Shown piece by piece: positions 7,398 to 15,934 of a stretch of 18,597 nt of DNA. The DNA is from Treponema sp. (lineage in GTDB: Bacteria; Spirochaetota; Spirochaetia; Treponematales; Breznakiellaceae): positions 1 through 18,597 of the forward strand of contig JAISZE010000041.1 of assembly GCA_031269405.1 (NCBI GenBank). The letters run 5' to 3'. The position numbers and the translations under genes were made by a program. The notes under the pieces are model-generated. The model saw only the letters and a program-made list of their open reading frames with translations. It was not told where the DNA came from and searched no databases. How positions within the stretch are numbered: position 1 is the first letter of the stretch; each line of letters opens with the position of its first letter.

Positions 7398-9938
7398 CTA
7401 ATAAGAAGACAAGGCAAAGGATATAACAAAGTCCAGGCCCGCGTTCGGCTTGTCCGGGTCCCTCCCTATACTGCCTCCCATCCACTGGACGTTACCGTCT
7501 ACGATCTTAAAGCGTTTGGCCAGGCTGAAACGGAAGGGGAACTGGGGAATGGTAAAACGGAACCCCCCGCCAAGGCTGAAGCGCATAAAGAAGGTGTTAT
7601 AACCAACCTGGCTGTTGTCGTTTTCCCCGAAAGCGGTAAAGAAATCCCCAGGTGTCTTTTTGACCCCAGCGGCGTCGAAGAAGAAATCCCAGGCCAGAAT
7701 CCCCGGAACCAACGGGAACCGCACTTCAGCCCAGTTCTCCCAGAGGGCGTAGCCCTTGCGGCCGTATTCGCCGCTCCAGCCCCGTCCGTTGAACATACCG
7801 TCCACAGCCAGCTGGTTGGCTTCCTCGATGACAGGCGTATCGTAGAAGGGCTGGCGGAAGATGAAGGAGAGGCCCGTATGGATGCCAAAAACAGCTTTGA
7901 AATTCCAGGTCTCTGTAACGGGTATATTGAAAAGTGTAACGAACCATTCCGCCTTGGTATCGGTCCTGACGTAGTGCTCGTGTTCCATTCCCAGAAGGCC
8001 GTAATAGCCTACCCGCTGGATCCCGTAATACCCCTTTGAAGGATCGTAATACACGTCCCGCTGATCCAGCGCAACACTGGCCCACAGGGAAGTGGCAGGA
8101 GTCCACTTGTTGTTCTCGTCCCGAAGAACCGGATCGAAAGGCCGGTAGAGTCCGGTATCGAAGATGCTGCGCAGCATGCCGACCCGCAGGCCCCCTGAGA
8201 CTGTAAGGTTCCCCAGGAACGTGGACCAGCGGTAGCCCGTAGAAGCGCCTACAGAGAGCCGCCACTGATTATAGGGCATAAGGTACTCCGTAGGGGGGAT
8301 TTTGCCGGCGCTGATATATTCCTCATAGGAATTGAAACCGTCCGGGTAGGCGATATCGCTGTCCCTCTCATCGTTGTAGAAGAACGGCGCCATGTTGTCC
8401 ATAGCGGCGTAGCGTTTCGTATGCTGGACCGTAAAGTCAAAACTCCCCGAAAGGGGCAGCCCGAAAATCCAGCGCTGGGTATAATCCACCGAAAGGCTCT
8501 GGGTATCAGGCGAGGCGTTTACCTCCACACCCATCTGGTTCCCGGTGCCGAAAAGGTTACGGTCGTTCCACTGGGCCATAAGGGAGGCCGGGAAAGCGTC
8601 GGGGTCCGATGTCCCCGAGAAGGTCAGGCCGAACTGCACGTCAGTGGTAGGCTGTTCTTCAACAGTGAACACCAGGTCCATCAGGGCATCGGTGCTTCCA
8701 GCAGGCGTGTCGATGCCGATGTTCGTGGAGAAATACTGGAGGTTATAAAGGTTCCTGAGGCCATCCATGACCTTGGCCTTGGAAAACACGTCCCCGGGCT
8801 CCAGAGGGATCTCCCGGCGGATCACCTCGTCTTTGGTTTTCTTGTTACCCCGGATAATGATATTCTCGACATGCGCCCTGCCCCGCTCGACGATGATGAT
8901 ATTGTACGACAGGCTCCCCGCTTCGGTATCCCTGACAGGCACGGGATCGATGCGGTTGAAAATATAGCCGTTCTCGTAATAGAGGTCCGAAATGCGGATA
9001 AGGTCCGCCTGGATCTTCCGGTCGTTTACGATTTCCCCGGTTTTGGAATAAACCAGGGCTTCCAGTTGTTCTGTAGGAAAGATCCGGTTCCCTTCAAAGG
9101 CAATGCCTCCAAAGATGTAGAGCCGGCCTTCGTAAATACGGAAGGTGATGGTCATATTGTTGTTGCCCTTTTCGTCCTTCCTTATCTCCCTGCTGTCATC
9201 GATAATTTCAGCGTCAATATACCCCCTGTCCCGGTAATACTGAACCAGGGTTTCCTTGTCAGCAATGAGTTTCGATTCCTGGTAAGCCCCGTCGGCGATA
9301 ATGCCTTTGGTTTTGAGGGACAACTGCCGCTGCAAGGTCCGGGAGGAAAATACCTGGTTGCCTTCAAAAAAGAACTCTTCGATAGTTATCTTTTCCCCTT
9401 CTTCAACGTAAAAATTGATCACAATAGCGCCGCCCGAACCGGGGACCATCTCCGACCGGACCCTGATGTCAGGGTATCCTTTTTCCAGGTATTTGTTGAT
9501 CAGGGCTGTTTCGTCCACCTTGAGCTTTACCGGAGTCGCCACGTCGTGGACCTTGAGGGTAACCGTGTCCAGGAGTTCGTTCCTCCTGAGGCCCGAATTG
9601 CCGATAAAATTGATCCTTGAGATCACGGGGCGCTCTGTAACGGAAAACCTGATGATCACTTCGTTCCCCAAGGCGTCGGCCCTGACTGCTGTGGGGTTTA
9701 TGCTTTCAAAATACTCAAGCGCGTAAAGCCTGCCCAGAATGTCCCAGTAAACGTCATCGCTGAAGGTACGGCCAATAAAGGGTTCGGTAATGCCCTCCAG
9801 ATCCGGGAGCTTAACGTTATTGAGTCCTTCAAAAACAATGTTCCTTATGGGCTTGTCCTGGTACCATTCTTCGCTTTCCTGGGCAAAAACACCAAACGTT
9901 ATAGCCCCAATGAGGATAATAACTATGCCTGAACGCAT
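7398..9938 (-). CDS. bamA: Outer membrane assembly factor BamA (five POTRA domains)
   Basis: Core of the BAM machine, inserting beta-barrel proteins in the outer membrane. The 846-aa product has a signal peptide ending near residue 20 (GVFAQ). Five POTRA repeats can be laid out at about 30-102, 103-181, 183-270, 272-351 and 354-429, each with the closing 'GN/GE...' strand pattern. The 16-strand barrel follows from about 435. GRGW in the segment before GYALWENWAEVRFPL probably corresponds to the conserved RGF of the L6 loop. The last strand ends FVISFALSSY, so the terminal aromatic is Tyr rather than the usual Phe. The start is ATG at 9938 with AAGGAG five bases upstream; GTG and TTG just before it are less well placed. 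It follows tamB by 105 bp and precedes skp. Confidence 0.95.
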   Translation of the reverse strand: MRSGIVIILIGAITFGVFAQESEEWYQDKPIRNIVFEGLNNVKLPDLEGITEPFIGRTFSDDVYWDILGRLYALEYFESINPTAVRADALGNEVIIRFSVTERPVISRINFIGNSGLRRNELLDTVTLKVHDVATPVKLKVDETALINKYLEKGYPDIRVRSEMVPGSGGAIVINFYVEEGEKITIEEFFFEGNQVFSSRTLQRQLSLKTKGIIADGAYQESKLIADKETLVQYYRDRGYIDAEIIDDSREIRKDEKGNNNMTITFRIYEGRLYIFGGIAFEGNRIFPTEQLEALVYSKTGEIVNDRKIQADLIRISDLYYENGYIFNRIDPVPVRDTEAGSLSYNIIIVERGRAHVENIIIRGNKKTKDEVIRREIPLEPGDVFSKAKVMDGLRNLYNLQYFSTNIGIDTPAGSTDALMDLVFTVEEQPTTDVQFGLTFSGTSDPDAFPASLMAQWNDRNLFGTGNQMGVEVNASPDTQSLSVDYTQRWIFGLPLSGSFDFTVQHTKRYAAMDNMAPFFYNDERDSDIAYPDGFNSYEEYISAGKIPPTEYLMPYNQWRLSVGASTGYRWSTFLGNLTVSGGLRVGMLRSIFDTGLYRPFDPVLRDENNKWTPATSLWASVALDQRDVYYDPSKGYYGIQRVGYYGLLGMEHEHYVRTDTKAEWFVTLFNIPVTETWNFKAVFGIHTGLSFIFRQPFYDTPVIEEANQLAVDGMFNGRGWSGEYGRKGYALWENWAEVRFPLVPGILAWDFFFDAAGVKKTPGDFFTAFGENDNSQVGYNTFFMRFSLGGGFRFTIPQFPFRFSLAKRFKIVDGNVQWMGGSIGRDPDKPNAGLDFVISFALSSY

Positions 9939-10043
9939 CAACACTCCTTAAAAACTCCCGTGGCAGCGCCGCGGTACTTCACTGAATTACGTAAATATAA
10001 CAGATAACGGCAAAAAAAGAAAACCGGTAATACCATGTGAACC

Positions 10044-13000
10044 CTAAAAAGACCTCTTCCAGGTCAAAGTGAAGGAAACATCGTTGATAAACCAGTTTTC
10101 CGGGTGCAGCAGCGCCATATTGAGCTGGATGTTAAAAAGAGGATTTCTCATCTCCAGGCCTATTTCGGGTTCCAATTTCAATCCCCCCCAGGTTTGTTTT
10201 GTTTCGTCGTACCGGAACGAAAACAGGGACTGGACAAAAATATCCGATCCTATGTATTTACCAAAGAAAACAGTTGTATTGTCAAAATAGTTACCAGCCC
10301 GGTACGCTCTTTCCGCAGGTTCGCCGCTGCTGTTCAGGTCGTTTCCGCCCCCGGGACTGATGCCTGCGGCGCTGTACACCATATTCTGCAGCACCTGGGT
10401 CCTGATAGAGAACATGTCCATCCCCAGAAAGTCCCTGACAGTCTTCTGGAGCCTTCTGAGGACGATGAACTGCGTAAGGGCGTCGCCGGCGAAGGAAAGC
10501 ATGGGATTCCGGCGGTCTCCGGCATCTCCTGACAACCCCTGGGGGTTCTGCCCCAATAGAGAAAATATCTCCAATTGCGAAAGCGCCGGGCTGGATTCAA
10601 AACGAGGGGTAAAGGATTTAAGCGGGGCGTTTTCGATTATCATGGAAATAGTAACCGGCCCTTCCTCGCTCTGGTCCCGGATTTCCGCCCTGGCGCTTAT
10701 GCGGGGGTCAAAGTCAAGCTCGTTTTCGTTGAAGAACAGGGTTCCTTCGCGGATATAGAAATTCCGCTCTAAGTAGAATATTTCGCCGCTCCGTAAGCGC
10801 ACGTCCCCCTGGAGGCTAAAACGCCGGGAAGTCTCGTCATTGGTGATCCGTATCCCTGTCCCCAGATCCGTATATGCCTGGAGCATGGGGAACGCCGCGT
10901 TGGGCCAGAAAAATTCCACCCTGCGTCCAGTTTTTATCCTGATATCCGTGACGGTCATAATCCCTGTCGGAGGGCTTCCGTCAGGGGCGGATATTTCCTC
11001 GGCATTAAGGCTTATTTCCGTATTCTGGGCTGTCAGATCCCCTGAAACGGTTAAAATCATGTCCGCCATGGACAAATTCAGCTTTCCCGAAACCTGACCG
11101 CGCGCCAGTACGCCGGAAATATCAAAACCAAAAGGTATGGGATCCTCCAAAGGCACAACGATATCCATATTGAAAATATTCGGTATCCACCGTTCAAACC
11201 GGAACCATGCGGACACAAGCCCGGATCCATTGCCTACAACAGCGTCTACAGGGCCAAAGGACATCTCGTTTCCGTCCAGGGAGACCGCCACCGGCACGGG
11301 CCTTATGTCTTCGGTTATGTATTCAGGAACCTGGATGCGCACGCTGGTGGCCCTGAGGGAGCCGTTGAATTCGGGATCCCTCAAAGAACCCGATATCTGT
11401 ACCGAACCGCTGACAATGCCTCCGGGAAAGGCAATAGTGTCCTGAGGGGGTATAAAACGCCAAAGGGAACCAAGGTCCACATAGAGATCCGAAACCTGGG
11501 CGTCGATGGTTTTGGAACTGAGGGAACCGATAAACGAACCCCTTATAGGGAGGGGGGGGGACAGAGCGGCGTAAAAATTCCCCCTGCCGGTATTGTCCGG
11601 GGAATAGCGGAAACGGATCATATTCCTAGGTCCGCCGCTTAAGGCGATATGGTTTCCCTGTTCATCCCTGAGGCTGGAAAAGGTAAAGCTGAAAGGTTCC
11701 CCGGCTTCCAGGGTATCGTAACGGGCAGTATCCAAATCCAGGGACCCGCTGACGGAATCCAGCGCTTCTTTCAGGTCGAGCCACGACCGGAGGGGCTTGA
11801 ATTCAGCCCGGCTCCTGAATGAAATATCCACTCCCCTGCCGGCCAGGGCGCCGTGGATTTCAGCCCTCGTCTCCGCCAGACTGAGCCGGCGGTCGGCCTT
11901 GAAGTAAGGCATAGAAGCTTCCAGGCCCCCGTAACTCACCTGCACATCACTGAGAAAAAAAACATCAGGATCCAGGGAAGCCGAGGCCCGGATCCTCATA
12001 TCAGTATCCTGAAGATAAAAAACCAGGGAGTGAAGCTCCGCTCCGGCGGTAAACGATTCCCCTGGTTTCCAGGAAAGGCGGAAATCCCCGGTAGCATCGG
12101 CGTTGCGGGTGTTCCGGCTCAACCGGGCGAGGTTCATCTCCCTGCCGCTGAGGGCGGCGTCGAGCTGCCTGTCCCTGTAGGAACCGTTAAGGCTGTAGGC
12201 TTCCCTGCCTTCCCGGTCGCTGATAGCCAGGTTCAGGGTGATGTTCCGGAAATCATGATCCCACGCGGCGTCCAGGTTCCCGGCCAGAACGCCATTGCCG
12301 TCTTCGTACACGATGTCCTGAACCCTGGCGCCGTCCTGGCCGGCCCAGCCTGAAAAGCGCAGGGACCCGGCGGAAGAATCCGGCGCCGCTATGCCGGTCA
12401 GCTCAAAACGATCGATCTCCGCAGACCAGGAGCTTGGAGAATCGTAACGGAGGGAAATAAGAAAAACTAGTTGGGCGTACCCATCCCCTGAAGGGATGGG
12501 TATATTGTCCCCTTTGGCATAGCCCGAATAGGAACCAAAACCGGCGGAACCCAAGTACACCTGGAGCCCGTAGGAACCTCTGACGCTGAGGGAATCCCGG
12601 TCCAAAACCGAACCTTCAAGGTAATACACCATATTTTTGTGAGAAGCGTCCAGGGAAAAGGATATGTCCATGGGATTGGAAAAATCCAACATTCCTGAAA
12701 CCCCGGCGGTCCCGCCTGTCCAGCTTATCTGTCCGCCGTCCAGTTCAAAGCGCTTGTCTGTCCCTGAAATGGAGGCTACAGCAAGAATATCCCTAGGGCC
12801 CTCATAGGCTGCCACAAACCGCGGGGCGTTATAGAGGACGTGCTCGTAATCGGTAGTGAAGAAAATTTCCGTAGTAACCAGAAGATCGTCTGCCGTATCG
12901 TAGATCAAATCTGAAAACGCCGGACCCGCTCCAAGGGGCCGGATCAGTTTCAGCATATCCCCGATGGAAAATGAATCCAGCCTGAGGCTTGCCTGTATAT

Positions 13001-14492
13001 GCCGGGGATCGTAGTCCAGAGAGCCTTCAAGGGAAAAGCTTGAAAGCCGGACATCCCCGTACTCTTCCATGTCCCTGAACCTGAGGACAGAGAGAATGAA
13101 CGTAAGCCCCATGTCTTCCCTAATAACCGAAGCGTCCAGGGCGGAGAAGGTTACCGGACCGGCTTTAAGGTTCTCCCCAAAAAGGCTTATCTCCTGTCCC
13201 TGGGTAGTGATATACAGTTCCGCGCTGATACGCTCATCGTTTCCTTCATCCCCATAGAGGCCCAGATCTATTATCTGAATGAAACCGTTAGGCGCCAGAG
13301 GGAAGCCTATTTCCCCCTGGTACCGTATAGCCCCCCTGGAAGAATTAACCGAACAGTCGCTGATCCTGACCCCCTTACCGTCGCCCTGGCAGGCAATGGT
13401 AAAAGACACGTTCCCCAAAGGCGTCTCCTGCGGCAGCAGCCCCTTCAGATCCAGGGCGTATTCCGGCATACCGGCCCCTTCTTTTTCAAGAGACGCGGCG
13501 CCGGAAAGTCTTAGGGAAAGCCACTGGTTATAAGCGGTCCAGGGGCCGGTAAAAGTAACAAGATCCTTTGGCGAAAAATTTTCACCTGTAAACGCAGCCC
13601 TGAGCTTTTGCTCCCTGAGATCCCAGAGCAGGGAAATATCCGCCGGGGACCTGTCATATATCTTCCGCAGTTCCAGCCTGCTGTCCCTGAGAAGAAGGCT
13701 CATGGAAAGAGATCTGGTGCGGAACGTATCCCCTGACAGGGAAGGGACGACAATGGAGGCCCTGCCTTCCGCAGCGCTTATTGAGTATTCGCCATTAATC
13801 CGGCCGGTCATAAACGCCGAAAGCGCCGTCCCTGCAGGGTTAGCCGGCGAGAACCGGAACATGTCCCCCAGGCCCGGACTGCCGCCGGGGTTAAGAACTC
13901 CCCCGGCGCTCCAGCGCCCCTGGAGGCTTATCTGCCCCTTGTGTATGGAAAGGTCCAATCCAAGGCTGAGGCTGAAATTCCCGGCTTCCCCTGCGAGTTC
14001 CCACAAGCCGTTCCTGAGGCGTATGTGAAAATTTTCAGGCAGGAACCCCGGACCTCCGGGCTCCCCGGTTCCCAGGGAAGAAAGAAGGCGCAGCAGGTCT
14101 TCGTCCTGTTCAAAATCCAGGGTCAGCACCGGGCGATCCACCCGGGCGGACGAAAAAGCCCCGCCGGTTCTGCCTGTGATAAGGGCCGGAAGGGAATAGG
14201 AAAGCCTGAGCCTTGAAACCCACAGGACCGCGCTGTTGTCATCCCTGAGGATCTTCACGTCCCTTAAGTCCAGGGTCCCGAAAATCGACGGTCCCAGGGA
14301 ACCGTATTCCAGCCTTCTCCCAATCAGGTTCCCGATCCTGCCGATGAAGGCATCCTTAAGCTCCTCCATATTCCGCTTAACGGAGATCTGGATAGGCCGG
14401 AGTACCAGGACCGTAAGACCCACGAGGACCCAAAAAACGGAGAACATGAAGCTTATCTGTATGAGGTATTTCTTACCCCCGGTCCCGGCCAA
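10044..14492 (-). CDS. tamB: TamB-family (DUF490) envelope protein
   Basis: Large AsmA-like protein anchored in the inner membrane and spanning the periplasm, thought to help lipid transport to, or protein assembly in, the outer membrane. One N-terminal membrane segment (IQISFMFSVFWVLVGLTVLVL) is followed by more than 1300 residues of beta-rich repeats with no catalytic motif. The C-terminal TamB domain (about the last 330 residues) includes EIFSLLGQNPQG and ends WKRSF, a terminal Phe typical of the family. I place the start at TTG 14492-14490 (1482 aa), since GGAGGG lies nine bases upstream; a GTG at 14552 would add 20 residues without a ribosome site. It is upstream of bamA, as TP0325 is upstream of TP0326. 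A C9 run interrupts the coding sequence at 11552-11560. Confidence 0.9.
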   Translation of the reverse strand: MAGTGGKKYLIQISFMFSVFWVLVGLTVLVLRPIQISVKRNMEELKDAFIGRIGNLIGRRLEYGSLGPSIFGTLDLRDVKILRDDNSAVLWVSRLRLSYSLPALITGRTGGAFSSARVDRPVLTLDFEQDEDLLRLLSSLGTGEPGGPGFLPENFHIRLRNGLWELAGEAGNFSLSLGLDLSIHKGQISLQGRWSAGGVLNPGGSPGLGDMFRFSPANPAGTALSAFMTGRINGEYSISAAEGRASIVVPSLSGDTFRTRSLSMSLLLRDSRLELRKIYDRSPADISLLWDLREQKLRAAFTGENFSPKDLVTFTGPWTAYNQWLSLRLSGAASLEKEGAGMPEYALDLKGLLPQETPLGNVSFTIACQGDGKGVRISDCSVNSSRGAIRYQGEIGFPLAPNGFIQIIDLGLYGDEGNDERISAELYITTQGQEISLFGENLKAGPVTFSALDASVIREDMGLTFILSVLRFRDMEEYGDVRLSSFSLEGSLDYDPRHIQASLRLDSFSIGDMLKLIRPLGAGPAFSDLIYDTADDLLVTTEIFFTTDYEHVLYNAPRFVAAYEGPRDILAVASISGTDKRFELDGGQISWTGGTAGVSGMLDFSNPMDISFSLDASHKNMVYYLEGSVLDRDSLSVRGSYGLQVYLGSAGFGSYSGYAKGDNIPIPSGDGYAQLVFLISLRYDSPSSWSAEIDRFELTGIAAPDSSAGSLRFSGWAGQDGARVQDIVYEDGNGVLAGNLDAAWDHDFRNITLNLAISDREGREAYSLNGSYRDRQLDAALSGREMNLARLSRNTRNADATGDFRLSWKPGESFTAGAELHSLVFYLQDTDMRIRASASLDPDVFFLSDVQVSYGGLEASMPYFKADRRLSLAETRAEIHGALAGRGVDISFRSRAEFKPLRSWLDLKEALDSVSGSLDLDTARYDTLEAGEPFSFTFSSLRDEQGNHIALSGGPRNMIRFRYSPDNTGRGNFYAALSPPLPIRGSFIGSLSSKTIDAQVSDLYVDLGSLWRFIPPQDTIAFPGGIVSGSVQISGSLRDPEFNGSLRATSVRIQVPEYITEDIRPVPVAVSLDGNEMSFGPVDAVVGNGSGLVSAWFRFERWIPNIFNMDIVVPLEDPIPFGFDISGVLARGQVSGKLNLSMADMILTVSGDLTAQNTEISLNAEEISAPDGSPPTGIMTVTDIRIKTGRRVEFFWPNAAFPMLQAYTDLGTGIRITNDETSRRFSLQGDVRLRSGEIFYLERNFYIREGTLFFNENELDFDPRISARAEIRDQSEEGPVTISMIIENAPLKSFTPRFESSPALSQLEIFSLLGQNPQGLSGDAGDRRNPMLSFAGDALTQFIVLRRLQKTVRDFLGMDMFSIRTQVLQNMVYSAAGISPGGGNDLNSSGEPAERAYRAGNYFDNTTVFFGKYIGSDIFVQSLFSFRYDETKQTWGGLKLEPEIGLEMRNPLFNIQLNMALLHPENWFINDVSFTLTWKRSF
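11552..11560 (-). repeat. Mononucleotide C9 tract inside tamB
   Basis: Nine consecutive G on the plus strand (C9 in the gene) encode the Ser-Pro-Pro-Leu part of ALSPPLPIRG, about two-thirds of the way through TamB. It is the longest G/C run noticed in the window. Slippage by one base would truncate TamB before its C-terminal domain. In this copy the frame is intact. Confidence 0.7.
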
Positions 14493-14501
14493 ACGGTATA
14501 A

Positions 14502-14507
14502 CCCTCC
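14502..14507 (-). promoter_or_regulatory. Ribosome binding site deciding the tamB TTG start
   Basis: GGAGGG on the minus strand at 14507-14502 lies nine bases before an in-frame TTG (14492-14490). The residues that follow (AGTGGKKYLIQ) lead straight into the single membrane anchor. The more distal GTG at 14552 has no comparable site. Confidence 0.6.
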
Positions 14508-14572
14508 ATTATCAGTATCGGTTAAAAGGCCGTTGTTGACCAGACAGGGCACCTGGCTGGCGCTTCTTTAAA

Positions 14573-14856
14573 ATAGAAATCCTGATACGGGAATGGCAGT
14601 CAAGGGCGCTCCCGGAATTTCCCCCTCGGGATCTTGATGTTTCGCTAAAAGGAAACCTGGCCGCGGCGCCCAGCCTTAACCTGAGCCTGAAAGACGGGGA
14701 AACCCGGGAACGGGAAACAGGCGTTCTTGGCGGCTGCTATGGAGGAACTGGGGATAAAAGAAGCTCAGATTATCACCCTTCACGAACGGGAGCTGGTAAA
14801 AACCGCTTCAGTTTCTATTGAGGTTCCCCTCATGGGAATGGTTTCTTTCGTCTTGA
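14573..14856 (+). pseudogene. Remnant of an AAA_14/DUF4143-type ATPase gene
   Basis: Translation from 14573 gives ILIREWQSRALPEFPPRDLD followed by VSLKGNLAA, which resembles the N-terminus of AAA_14/DUF4143 ATPases just before their P-loop. It then jumps, near 14665, to LNLSLKDGETRERE. After a frame change near 14720 the text becomes AFLAAAMEELGIKEAQIITL, typical of the C-terminus of this family. A second frame change near 14832 restores PLWEWFLSS and a TGA at 14854-14856, the expected ending. The whole ATPase core, a few hundred residues, is missing. No start codon remains. It lies divergently beside the tamB 5' end and faces the 3' end of the LacI-type gene. The reading is made by eye; the family name is from memory of its conserved ends. 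Confidence 0.65.
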
Positions 14857-14912
14857 AGATGGCGCATAGAACAGATTATTCAGCTGGCTCCTTGAGTGAA
14901 AACCGGTACGGT

Positions 14913-15926
14913 TTACCGCCGTTTCCCGGAACTTTCGCGTTCCCTTAGGACACATGGAACCAGTGGTGGAGGAGAATCTGCATAACAACCTTCAAGCTTT
15001 GCTATGAGTCTTGAAGTTACCTGCTCCATAATGGTCTTAGTGTCCATTTCGAAAGCCGTAATGGACGGCAGGAAGAGATTTGCCGCAGAGCCTGATGAGA
15101 CAATTGAAACAATCGAAATATCTCTGGGGATAAAAAAGTTTTTTTTCTCAACGCCCCGTATGATGCCCGGTATGGTTCTGTCGTTCATTACGATAAACGC
15201 CGTAACATCAGGCTGTTCTTTCAATATTTTTTCCACAAGCGTATAAGCCGTCGAGGGGTTCGATTTGCAAAAGTACTCTTTACCGGTAATTTCGTAATTC
15301 CTGCACAGGGAATGGAAAACAGCATGGGTCCTGCATACAGGGCCGTACCCGGTTCTGTAGGATTCCCGTGACTGATTGATAAAAATAAAGTTTCGGTGAC
15401 CAAGATCCTTTAAATATGTAAAACACCGGGTCATGGTGTTCAGAAAATCGACGTCAACATAACTTTCATCGGCGACAGTTTCATCCTGACCTACCAATAT
15501 AAATGGAATACCTGCCTTTTTTAATACCGGTATCCGAACATCCATCTTGTGTACTTCCATGAGGATGATACCATCAACAAGCTCCTGATGAATAAGCTGT
15601 TCAAGTTCATTTTCGGTATTATCCTGAAGAGTCCAGATAACAAGGTGATACCCCTGTTTGACAGTGTTTTTTGCGGCTTCCATTATCAGACTCAGATCCG
15701 AGAGTCCTATTCCGTGTTCCAAAACCGGAAAGAGTACCGCGATAATCCGGGTCCTCTTGCTTGCAAGGCTCCGGGCTATGGCGTGGGGCCTGAAGTTGAG
15801 TTTCTCCATTGCCGCCTGTATAGAAGCCTTCTTTTCTACCGATATGGGGCGCGTGCCATTTATGGCATAAGAAACCGTGCTTATAGAAACCTTGGCGAGA
15901 GCTGCCACATCTTTGATTGTTGCCAT
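14913..15926 (-). CDS. LacI/GalR-family transcriptional regulator
   Basis: The 337-aa product starts MATIKDVAALAKVSISTVSY, a canonical LacI helix-turn-helix with the hinge helix NFRPHAIARSLAS near 44-56. A periplasmic-binding-protein-like effector domain follows (about 60-330), with ELVDGIILME and ...GHRNFIFINQSR as typical beta strands. It should bind an operator near the ABC operon and release it on binding a sugar. The gene starts eight bases after the MalG-type stop and has only a weak ribosome site, so it is the last gene of the transporter operon and probably controls it and itself. It is intact although the upstream transporter appears broken. The sugar cannot be told from sequence. 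Confidence 0.92.
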   Translation of the reverse strand: MATIKDVAALAKVSISTVSYAINGTRPISVEKKASIQAAMEKLNFRPHAIARSLASKRTRIIAVLFPVLEHGIGLSDLSLIMEAAKNTVKQGYHLVIWTLQDNTENELEQLIHQELVDGIILMEVHKMDVRIPVLKKAGIPFILVGQDETVADESYVDVDFLNTMTRCFTYLKDLGHRNFIFINQSRESYRTGYGPVCRTHAVFHSLCRNYEITGKEYFCKSNPSTAYTLVEKILKEQPDVTAFIVMNDRTIPGIIRGVEKKNFFIPRDISIVSIVSSGSAANLFLPSITAFEMDTKTIMEQVTSRLIAKLEGCYADSPPPLVPCVLRERESSGKRR

Positions 15927-15934
15927 CTTTGATC

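Noticed and set aside
8421..9620. 399-codon plus-strand ORF opposite bamA
   Set aside because: Shadow of bamA, with low-complexity composition and no domain pattern.
9939..10043. Possible promoter or terminator between tamB and bamA
   Set aside because: T-rich sequence and TATATT are present, but no -35 with proper spacing; the only stem before the T run (GGTA-T-TACC) is four base pairs, too weak to call.
14540..14640. TTGACT at minus-strand 14603-14598 as a tamB -35 box
   Set aside because: No acceptable -10 at 16-18 bp; the closest candidate needs 19 or more bases and matches poorly.
14900..14914. 15-bp palindrome AAACCGGTACGGTTT, like a LacI-type operator or a terminator stem
   Set aside because: It overlaps the stop codon at the 3' end of the regulator gene, has no T run after it on the minus strand, and is badly placed for an operator.
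14727..14948. 73-codon plus-strand ORF considered as a small gene
   Set aside because: Its first part is the C-terminal scrap of the AAA_14/DUF4143 remnant and the rest is random read-through into the LacI-type gene; not an independent gene.
15130..15150. A8 followed by C and T6 in the LacI-type gene, as a possible frameshift site
   Set aside because: The gene is intact in its frame, and the run does not form a classic slippery heptamer in register with a downstream structure.
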